Assembly (NCBI GenBank): GCA_947457715.1
Contig: CANGXK010000002.1
Span: 1 to 36,519 of the forward strand
Direction of reading: 5' to 3'
Length of the DNA: 36,519 nt
From: Gemmatimonadota bacterium
GTDB lineage: Bacteria > Gemmatimonadota > Gemmatimonadetes > Gemmatimonadales > Gemmatimonadaceae
The number at the start of each line of letters is the position of its first letter. Position 1 is the stretch's first letter. The notes below the pieces were generated by a model. The model worked only from the letters and a program-made list of their open reading frames with translations, was not told the DNA's origin and did no database searches. Position numbers and translations under genes: made by a program. Positions 1 to 7,099 of this stretch are shown here, piece by piece.

Positions 1-2185
1 CGAAGGCATTCACGTGGACCATCACGCCATGTGGATCGACCCCAACGATCCGCAGCGCATCATCACCGGCAATGACGGTGGCGTGGGTGTGTCGAACGAC
101 CGTGGCGGTAACTGGCACTTCCCGAACTCCATCGCGATCGGCCAGTTCTACAACATCTCGGCCGACATGGGCGTGCCGTACCGCGTGTGCGGCGGCTTGC
201 AGGACAACGGCTCGTGGTGTGGCCCGAGCCGACGCAAGCAGGGGCCGGTCACCAACGCCATGTGGCACAACGTGGGTGGTGGCGACGGTTTCGTGACGCA
301 GCAGGATCAGACGAACACCGACATCATGTACTCGGAGTCGCAGGGCGGCAGCATGGGTCGCCTCAACTTCGCGACCGGTGAGCGCACGGGCCTCCGCAAG
401 CCCACGTGGCGCGACGGTGGCTACCTGCAGTGGAATGATTCCATCTACGCCGTGTGGCCCGATACCACCAAGCCCGCCACCGCCGCGCAGAAGAAGCAGA
501 TGGCGGCCTATCGGGCGCGTCAGCGTACCGACTCGGTGGCCTACGCGCTGCGCTGGAACTGGAACACGCCGTACATCATCTCGAAGCACAATCCGGCCAC
601 GCTGTACTTCGGCGCCAACCGCGTGCTCAAGAGCGTGAAGTACGGCGACGACATGTTCCCCATCTCCGGTGAACTCTCGTACGCCGATTCGGCCAAGCTG
701 TTCGTGGCGCTCAAGACCACCGGCGGCATCACGCCCGACGTGACGGGTGCGGAAACGTTCGGGACGGTGGTGTCGCTGAACGAATCGTCGATCCGCCCGG
801 GGTTGCTGTACGCTGGCACCGACGACGGCCGTGTGTGGCTCACGCGCAATGACGGCGCGCAGTGGGACGAAGTGACGAAGAACTTCACCGGCGTACCGGC
901 CGGCAGCTACGTATCGCGCATCGAGCCGTCACACTTCGACAGCGCCACGTTCTACGTCACGTTCGACAATCATCGCAACGACGACTACACGCCGTACGTG
1001 TTCATGACGACGAACTTCGGCCGCACGTTCACCTCCATCGTGAACAACCTGCCCAAGGGTCAGACGGACTTCGTGCACGTGATCCGTGAAGACACGAAGA
1101 ATCAGAATCTGCTGTTCGTGGGCACCGATGTCGGCGCGTACGTGTCGATCGATCGCGGTCAGTCGTGGCAGCGCTTCATGAGCGGCCTCGGCACCACGCC
1201 GGTGCACGATCTGCTCATTCATCCGCGCGACGGCGAGCTCATTGCCGGTACGCACGGACGTTCGATCTGGATCGCCGACATCACGCCGTTGCAGCAGATG
1301 ACGCCGGCCGTGCTCGCGGCCAAGGCCACGCTGTTCGAGCCCCGCACGGCGTTCCAGTGGGGCGAGCAGACGATCAACGGCGGCAACGTGGGGCAGGGCG
1401 TGTTTCAGGGCCCGAGTCCGACGTATGGCGCGTCGATGTGGTACCGGCTGTCGGAGAGCGCCGGCGGCCAGGTGCGCATGATCGTGCAGGACGCGAGCGG
1501 CGATACGATCCGTTCACTCACTGGCCCGGGTCAGGCTGGCCTGCATAACGTGGTGTGGGATATGCGCGCCCAGCGCCCGGCTCCGGCGCGGATCGCGCTG
1601 TCGCCGGCGCAGGTGCGTGACAGCGTGAATACGCAGCGCCGTGTGCTGCGCGCGCTCGATTCGCTGGAGAAGGCGGGCGCGGTGCCGGCCCCGATGCTGG
1701 CGCAGATTCGCACCACGGTGCAGACCGGTCAGCAGCCGCCTGAAATGCAGGCGATGCTGGCCGGCGCGCTCGGTGGCGGCGGCGGGGGCGGTGGTCGTTT
1801 CGGCGGTGCCACCGGTTTCCAGGATCGTCCGGGCGAAACGCGTCCGCTGCCAAGCTTTCCGACGGCTGGCGCTGGTGGCCCGGGCGGCCGTGGTGGACCG
1901 GGTGCGGGTCCCGGTGCAGCGGCGGGTCCGGCCGGATTGCAGGCGATGTTCGGCCCGTTGCGCGATGCGCTGGGTGATGACTTCGCGGCCATCGGGATCT
2001 TCCCGGGCGGTGGCGGTGGTCGTGGCGGCCGCGGCGGGCAGAACGCGCTCGTCGGGACCGGCGACTACAAGGTCACCATCATCGTGGGTGGCACGTCGTA
2101 CTCGAAGGTGCTCCACGTGGAGCGCGTGAGCGGCGGCGAAGGTGGCGGCGGCTTCTTCGGACTCGACGACGACGAACGGCGCTAG
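1..2185 (+). CDS. BNR/VPS10-type beta-propeller secreted protein, 3' part
   Basis: The reading frame is open from base 2, so the gene starts outside the window and about 727 residues are visible. It carries BNR/sortilin-like propeller signatures (TGNDGGVGVSNDRGGNW, LYAGTDDGRVWLTRNDGAQW, LFVGTDVGAYVSIDRGQSW), typical of large secreted 'glycosyl hydrolase/PSII-stability-like' proteins of Gemmatimonadota and Acidobacteriota. After the propeller, about residues 480-525 resemble the first half of a FlgD-like Ig fold, ending near VVWDMR. The matching last strands (GDYKVTIIVGG and after) come only about 170 residues later, beyond a helical stretch and two glycine-rich tracts. The substrate is unknown; an extracytoplasmic peptidase or glycan role is only inferred from the family. 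A GTG at 14 and an ATG at 29 are in frame, but homology upstream (EGIHVDHHAMW) makes them internal. Confidence 0.85.
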   Translation, partial: EGIHVDHHAMWIDPNDPQRIITGNDGGVGVSNDRGGNWHFPNSIAIGQFYNISADMGVPYRVCGGLQDNGSWCGPSRRKQGPVTNAMWHNVGGGDGFVTQQDQTNTDIMYSESQGGSMGRLNFATGERTGLRKPTWRDGGYLQWNDSIYAVWPDTTKPATAAQKKQMAAYRARQRTDSVAYALRWNWNTPYIISKHNPATLYFGANRVLKSVKYGDDMFPISGELSYADSAKLFVALKTTGGITPDVTGAETFGTVVSLNESSIRPGLLYAGTDDGRVWLTRNDGAQWDEVTKNFTGVPAGSYVSRIEPSHFDSATFYVTFDNHRNDDYTPYVFMTTNFGRTFTSIVNNLPKGQTDFVHVIREDTKNQNLLFVGTDVGAYVSIDRGQSWQRFMSGLGTTPVHDLLIHPRDGELIAGTHGRSIWIADITPLQQMTPAVLAAKATLFEPRTAFQWGEQTINGGNVGQGVFQGPSPTYGASMWYRLSESAGGQVRMIVQDASGDTIRSLTGPGQAGLHNVVWDMRAQRPAPARIALSPAQVRDSVNTQRRVLRALDSLEKAGAVPAPMLAQIRTTVQTGQQPPEMQAMLAGALGGGGGGGGRFGGATGFQDRPGETRPLPSFPTAGAGGPGGRGGPGAGPGAAAGPAGLQAMFGPLRDALGDDFAAIGIFPGGGGGRGGRGGQNALVGTGDYKVTIIVGGTSYSKVLHVERVSGGEGGGGFFGLDDDERR

Positions 2186-2201
2186 TTCCGGCCTTGGTTA
2201 A

Positions 2202-2241
2202 ACGATGCCCCGTGACCGGTTCGCCGGTCACGGGGCATCGT
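2202..2241. terminator. Bidirectional hairpin terminator between convergent genes
   Basis: A perfect 18-bp inverted repeat (2202-2219 with 2224-2241) encloses a TTCG loop, in the gap between the BNR gene stop (2185) and the stop of the leftward regulator (2298). The stem is GC-rich. There is no long T tract on either side, so it may act as a stable hairpin or mRNA 3' end as much as a classical intrinsic terminator. Confidence 0.75.
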
Positions 2242-2297
2242 CATATGCTTCGTGCTGCGCGCGTTGGCGTTGTCGCGCATGACCATCGCGGCGGGCA

Positions 2298-5180
2298 TCA
2301 CCCCCCGGCCAAGGCCCGGATCTCCTCGTCGGCGAGCACGCGATGGTAAATCCGCAGGTCATCGAGCATGCCCCCGAACCGGAAACGCTGGCCATCGGGG
2401 ACCCAATCGCCAATGCGCGAGATCACATCGGGAGACTTATTGGGCGAAATATCGCAGCGCACGCAGCCGACCGTGGACTCCAATTGGCCGTTGAGGTGCA
2501 GGCGCATCGCTCGCTCGTCCCACGTCACCGCCACATGATACCAGCGATCCGGCACAAGCACGCTCGTGCTCTGCAGTATGTTTGCGCGGCCGGTCATGTG
2601 CTCATGAGACCCATGGTAATAGATCCGTCCCACGTCACCGTTGGTTGGTTGGCCCCCTTGCCCGGCATAGCCGTTGATGGAGAGGATGCCCCACGAATTG
2701 TCGTTATTGCGTTGCTTGCTCGTCAGCGCCTGTAGTCCGCCGCTGCCATTCCATGCCACCCAGATGGCGATCGAGCCGGTCGGCAGGTCGTTGAAGACGA
2801 TCGGTGGAAGCTCTACGTATGCGGCCCGGTCAAAATAGGCCGCCCGTCCACGCGCTCCCGAGCGATCAGTCACCCAGCGAATGGACACCGGATTGCCGGA
2901 TGCGCCCCGGTCGATGCGATTCTCCGCGCTGCCGTCGAACGGGAAGTAGGCATGCAACCCTTGTGGAACCAGCGCGGGAGGCGCCGGCGCCGGCTCGACA
3001 ACGCGCGGCGGGGAGGCATTCCATACGCGATAGCCGAATCCCAGCACGCCAGCGACCGTGAGCAGCACCACTGCGGCACGCATGCCGGCCACCAGCGACC
3101 GTCGTCGCCGCCTTCGCAAGAGCAAGCCGTGGACATGCCGGGCGAACACGGCATCCCCCCGCGATCCCGCCACCATGTGCACCAGCGTCTCCGCGTCGTA
3201 ATGGTAGCGAGACTTCCTGATGAAGCGCTCCACGACATCCAGAGCGGCGAAGCGTTCCCCGCCGCCGAGCAACAAGTGCACCGTGTCGCGCAGCTGCTGC
3301 GCGTCCCCGACGTTCCGGGCGAGGACTCGCCCGAGCCTTGTTGCGCACTCCTGACGCATCTCGGCCGGCAGGACGAGTGAGGCTTCTTCCGCGATCAGGG
3401 CATGCGCCAGTGTCCACGCCTCCGCCGTCGCGCGGCTGGCGAAGCCTTCATGATCGAGGCGGCGCAAGGCCTGGAGGATATCCGCTGGTTCGACCGTGAG
3501 GGCATCACTGAGTTCGGACACATTCACGGGCCGTCCGATCGCGCCGAGCATTGCGATGACCCGCTGCTCCGGTGCGGACAGTGCGGCGAATCGCTGGGTC
3601 ATGCTCACCGCGGGATTGAGCAGCGCTACGCATTGCTCCCAATCCACGACTTCCCATCGATTGGCCGCGACCGAAAGCGCTCCCCCCGAGATCGCCGACC
3701 GCAGCCCCTGTAGGATGCGGAAGGGGGAACCACCGCAGACACGCGTGAGATGCTCCGTGTGCGATTCCGTCCACGCGGGAGGCTCAATGGCCGCGATCGA
3801 CGCCAGCAGCGCGGTGACGTCGTCCGGTGCGAGCGCCAGTAGCGGCACCGTGGGCCCCGGGAGCGGGTTCCCGCCGCGCGAGCTCCCGAGGAGGAGGATC
3901 GGCTTCTGTGACAGCCTATCCAACGCACGCACCAGGCACTGACACGATGACCGGTCAGCCCACTGCAAGTCGTCAATCAGGATCACGATAGGCGCCTCCT
4001 CTGCCACGGCGCCGCACAGATCGGCGAACGCGTGCGACCGATGCCGGAGCATCTCGCCGGGGTCGTGCGCCGCCGATTCCGCCGGCACTCGGAACGTCTC
4101 GGAGAGGTCGGGCACGAGCCGGGCGAGGATCATCGCCGAGGGACGTGAGATGCCGGCTGCGCCCGGAAGCCGAGCGAGCTGCACGGCGAGCTCCGCGATG
4201 ACGGCGTACTCATCGTCCTGCTCGCGATAGCCAGCCGCGCAGTTGATCACACGCACGCGTTCCAACCGCATCCGTCGTGCGAACTCCAGCAACACCCGGG
4301 TCTTTCCGAAGCCGGGTGCCGCCTCCAGAACCACGGCGCGCGCGCGTCCCCGTTGCACCTCCTTCCAAGCGGTCGAGATGTCGCGGAGGACACCGGCACG
4401 TCCCTGAAGCTCCGGGTGCGCCGGTACGACTGTTCGGTCATCCAACTCGCGGCTGTCGTCCACGTGTGCGCGCCGCTGTCGGCGTAGCCGATGGAGCAAC
4501 TTCTCTGTGGCTGGGTCAAGGTCGCGCGCTCCCGCCGCCCGTGCGGCGCCAAGCTCCACTGCCTCCATCTCCATGGCGGGGTAGCGATTGGCGACTGCGA
4601 GTGACGTGAACAGCGGGTGCCACGCATCGTCGCTCTCCGGGTCCGCATCCCGCAGGCGCTCGGCGACGTCGAGGGCAGCCGTGACATCGCCGCCATCCAT
4701 CAATGCACGATGGTGTGCGCGTGCCGCCGTGACGAAAGCGCTCTGCATGCGCAGCCGCTCCGCCGACGCCCACTGTTCGAAATGCCACGAAACGATCCCA
4801 CCGTCATCCGGGAGAAATGGACCGCCGTACGCCGCAACGGCGGCGCCCATCGCTCCACTCTTCAGCGCTGTCTGGAACGCGTCCAGGTCAGTCGAAACTG
4901 TGGAGGCGAGCGTGACCCACTCGCCATCACCGGTGATCATCTCCGGACCCAGCAGCCGGCGCAGGACGAACAGTGCCTGCCGGAGCGAGGACCGTGCCCG
5001 CTCCCGGTTCTGGTCGGGCCAGAGCAGGTCGGCCAGCGCCTGTCGCGACGTGTGCCGATCCCGGCACGCGGCCAGATAGGCGATGACCGCCAACCCCTTG
5101 CCTGAGGAAAGCAGCACGGACCCGTCTTCGGCACGTAACGAACAACCACCCAGCAGCTGAAGTTGCGGATTCCCCGACAT
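2298..5180 (-). CDS. Membrane-anchored SARP/BTAD-AAA regulator with C-terminal LamG domain
   Basis: 960 residues. Domains in order: N-terminal winged-helix region (about 8-100, with ADLLWPDQNRERARSSLRQ typical of SARP/AfsR-type activators), a BTAD-like helical region (about 100-235), an AAA/NACHT-type ATPase with Walker A AAPGFGKT (287-294) and Walker B IVILIDDLQWAD (398-408), then helical repeats. An arginine-rich patch (689-694) precedes one hydrophobic segment (about 696-717), a Pro-rich linker (724-740) and a LamG/concanavalin-like lectin domain (742-957, ending FGGMLDDLRIYHRVL). The positive-inside rule puts the DNA-binding half in the cytoplasm and LamG outside, as in ToxR-type one-component sensors. 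It lies 17 nt downstream of the ankyrin gene, probably in one operon. The start is ATG with no strong ribosome site. Target genes and ligand are unknown. Confidence 0.85.
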   Translation of the reverse strand: MSGNPQLQLLGGCSLRAEDGSVLLSSGKGLAVIAYLAACRDRHTSRQALADLLWPDQNRERARSSLRQALFVLRRLLGPEMITGDGEWVTLASTVSTDLDAFQTALKSGAMGAAVAAYGGPFLPDDGGIVSWHFEQWASAERLRMQSAFVTAARAHHRALMDGGDVTAALDVAERLRDADPESDDAWHPLFTSLAVANRYPAMEMEAVELGAARAAGARDLDPATEKLLHRLRRQRRAHVDDSRELDDRTVVPAHPELQGRAGVLRDISTAWKEVQRGRARAVVLEAAPGFGKTRVLLEFARRMRLERVRVINCAAGYREQDDEYAVIAELAVQLARLPGAAGISRPSAMILARLVPDLSETFRVPAESAAHDPGEMLRHRSHAFADLCGAVAEEAPIVILIDDLQWADRSSCQCLVRALDRLSQKPILLLGSSRGGNPLPGPTVPLLALAPDDVTALLASIAAIEPPAWTESHTEHLTRVCGGSPFRILQGLRSAISGGALSVAANRWEVVDWEQCVALLNPAVSMTQRFAALSAPEQRVIAMLGAIGRPVNVSELSDALTVEPADILQALRRLDHEGFASRATAEAWTLAHALIAEEASLVLPAEMRQECATRLGRVLARNVGDAQQLRDTVHLLLGGGERFAALDVVERFIRKSRYHYDAETLVHMVAGSRGDAVFARHVHGLLLRRRRRRSLVAGMRAAVVLLTVAGVLGFGYRVWNASPPRVVEPAPAPPALVPQGLHAYFPFDGSAENRIDRGASGNPVSIRWVTDRSGARGRAAYFDRAAYVELPPIVFNDLPTGSIAIWVAWNGSGGLQALTSKQRNNDNSWGILSINGYAGQGGQPTNGDVGRIYYHGSHEHMTGRANILQSTSVLVPDRWYHVAVTWDERAMRLHLNGQLESTVGCVRCDISPNKSPDVISRIGDWVPDGQRFRFGGMLDDLRIYHRVLADEEIRALAGG

Positions 5181-5197
5181 GCCGGACTATATGCGCG

Positions 5198-5983
5198 TCA
5201 TGTTTGGAATGCGCTATCCCCTCGCTCCGGCCGATGGATCGCCTCCTGATCAGACGCCGCCGCGAGCCTCGCGCCCAGTTCGGGGAATCCACGTGCGGTC
5301 GCCAGCAGGGCCGGCGTCGACTGGTCGTCCGACCGCGCCTGCGGGTCGGCCCCGCGGGCAATGAGCAGGTCGCACAGCGGCTCGTCGCCGCGCGACGCGG
5401 CGAGATGTAGCGGGGTGTTCCCGCTGGCATCGCGCGCCGTCACGTCGGCCCCCGCAAACACCAGCCGGCGCACCAATACCGGCAGCGTGTTGCCGGCCAG
5501 GGCGGCGTGCAGCGGCGAATTGCGCAGCGCGTTGGTGGAGTGCGCGTCGAGCGGCGCCCCGTACTCGAGCAACAGCATCACGGCCTCGTCGCGCCCGAAG
5601 AACGCGGCCAAATGCAGCGGCGTCCAGCCATCACTGCTGCGGTGGACGCGCGCGTCATCGTCCTGCTCGAGGCAGGCGCGCAGCGCGGTCACATCGCCGA
5701 GCGCTGCGGCTTCACAGGCATCGATGGCCCGGCCGGCATGCAGCAGGCCGGCCAGCTCGGGCGCGCCGTGGTAGCACGCGTGCAGGACCAGCGATTCGCC
5801 ACCTGCCGCGCGTGCCATGACGAGTGACGGATCCGTGGAGATCATGGCGGTGATCGTGTGGCGATCCTGAGCGCGGATCGCCATCAGCAGGGCATCGGGG
5901 GCGGTGCGAACCATGGGAAGCAGTCTCGACATCGAGATGAGCACGTGGCTCAGGGCAGACAAACCGTGTCTCAACTTGATCAC
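5198..5983 (-). CDS. Ankyrin-repeat protein
   Basis: Up to 261 residues. At least three ankyrin repeats are clear: DGWTPLHLAAFFGRDEAVML near 118-137, NSPLHAALAGNTLPVLVRRL near 155-174 and GNTPLHLAASRGDEPLCDLL near 188-207. Weaker repeats lie on both sides. The role is presumably protein-protein binding; there is no catalytic domain and no clear signal peptide. The longest frame begins with GTG at 5983; ATG codons at 5932 and 5914 are equally plausible and would free the divergent promoter region before glpQ. It precedes the membrane-anchored SARP-like regulator by 17 nt on the same strand, so it may be its partner or modulator (inference). Confidence 0.85.
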   Translation of the reverse strand: MIKLRHGLSALSHVLISMSRLLPMVRTAPDALLMAIRAQDRHTITAMISTDPSLVMARAAGGESLVLHACYHGAPELAGLLHAGRAIDACEAAALGDVTALRACLEQDDDARVHRSSDGWTPLHLAAFFGRDEAVMLLLEYGAPLDAHSTNALRNSPLHAALAGNTLPVLVRRLVFAGADVTARDASGNTPLHLAASRGDEPLCDLLIARGADPQARSDDQSTPALLATARGFPELGARLAAASDQEAIHRPERGDSAFQT

Positions 5984-6005
5984 GGGACGCCCGATTGGCT
6001 ATCGT
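5976..6005 (+). promoter_or_regulatory. Possible sigma70-type promoter for glpQ
   Basis: TTGATC (5976-5981) and TATCGT (6000-6005) are separated by 18 nt, with the glpQ ATG 30 nt further on. Each box matches four of six consensus bases. This is weak evidence in high-GC DNA and no transcript data support it. Confidence 0.25.
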
Positions 6006-6035
6006 CGCCCCCTGCCGGTGGGTTAACCTCGCATA

Positions 6036-7049
6036 ATGCGAATTCGATTCCCGTCCTTGTTGCGGCTGCTGCTACCCTCGCTGCTTGCCGCGTGCACGCC
6101 GGTGCGGGCACCGCAGTCGATGTCCCGCACAGCCTCGCCAGTGCTCCCCGCCGCGGCCCCTCTTGTGATCGCACATCGCGGGGCAAGCGGACACCGCCCC
6201 GAGCATACGCTCGAGGGCTATGCGCTCGCCGTCGAGATGGGTGCCGATTTCATCGAGCCCGATCTCGTGAGTACCGGGGACGGCGTGCTGGTGGCGCGAC
6301 ATGAAAATGAAATTGGCGGCACCACCGACGTGGCGGCGAAGTTCGCCTCGCGTAAAACACGCAAAGTGATCGACGGCGACACGATCAGCGGGTGGTTCAC
6401 CGAAGACTTCACGCTGGCCGAGCTGCGCACCCTCCGCGCCAACGAACGGCTGCCGTTCCGGTCTCACGCGTACGACGGGCAGTTTCTCATCCCGACGTTC
6501 GACGAGGTGTTGGCACTGGCCGATTCGCTGGGCCGCACTCGCGGGCGCGCCGTCGGGGTCTATCCGGAAACCAAGCACCCCACCTACTTCCGCGGGATCG
6601 GGCACTCCATCGAGGAGCCGATGCTGCGTGCGCTGCGTGCGCGCGGCCTGGATCGCGCCGATGCGCCGGTGTTCATTCAGAGCTTCGAAAGCGGCAATCT
6701 GCGCATGCTCTCGCAGCAGACGTGCGTTCGGCTCATCCAGCTCGTCTCCTCGGCGCCGCAGGTCACGCCGGCCGCGCTCCGCGATGTGGCCACGTATGCC
6801 TATGGTGTCGGGGCCAACACGCGGCAGATCGTGGGCGAGGACTCCGCGGCGGTGCCGACGTCGCTCATTTCCGATGCGCATGCCGCCGGACTTCGCGTGC
6901 ATGCGTGGACATTGCGACCTGAGCCGGTGTTTCTCGCCAAACGCTACGGTGGCGACCCGCTCGCCGAGGTGCGCGAGCTGGTGCGATTGGGCGTAGATGG
7001 GTTGTTCGGCGACTATCCCGACCAGATGGTGAAGGGGCTGCGCCGGTAG
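6036..7049 (+). CDS. glpQ: Glycerophosphodiester phosphodiesterase, lipoprotein
   Basis: 337 residues. GlpQ-type enzymes hydrolyse glycerophosphodiesters to glycerol-3-phosphate and an alcohol. The signal peptide ends in a lipobox LLAAC (Cys20), implying periplasmic lipid anchoring. Family motifs: AHRGASGHRPEHT with His47-Arg48, metal-binding Glu74 and Asp76 in FIEPDLV, ARHE around His89, ETKHPTYF mid-protein, and FIQSFE then HAWTLR in the second half of the TIM barrel. Length fits periplasmic GlpQ rather than the shorter cytosolic UgpQ. No glpT or glp operon partner is adjacent; ppc follows after 50 nt on the same strand. The start is ATG at 6036, directly before a typical signal peptide. 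Confidence 0.92.
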   Translation: MRIRFPSLLRLLLPSLLAACTPVRAPQSMSRTASPVLPAAAPLVIAHRGASGHRPEHTLEGYALAVEMGADFIEPDLVSTGDGVLVARHENEIGGTTDVAAKFASRKTRKVIDGDTISGWFTEDFTLAELRTLRANERLPFRSHAYDGQFLIPTFDEVLALADSLGRTRGRAVGVYPETKHPTYFRGIGHSIEEPMLRALRARGLDRADAPVFIQSFESGNLRMLSQQTCVRLIQLVSSAPQVTPAALRDVATYAYGVGANTRQIVGEDSAAVPTSLISDAHAAGLRVHAWTLRPEPVFLAKRYGGDPLAEVRELVRLGVDGLFGDYPDQMVKGLRR

Positions 7050-7099
7050 GGCGCCCGCCGGGTCGCGCGCGCGGCGCCGCGCCGTAGATTCGGCCGGAT

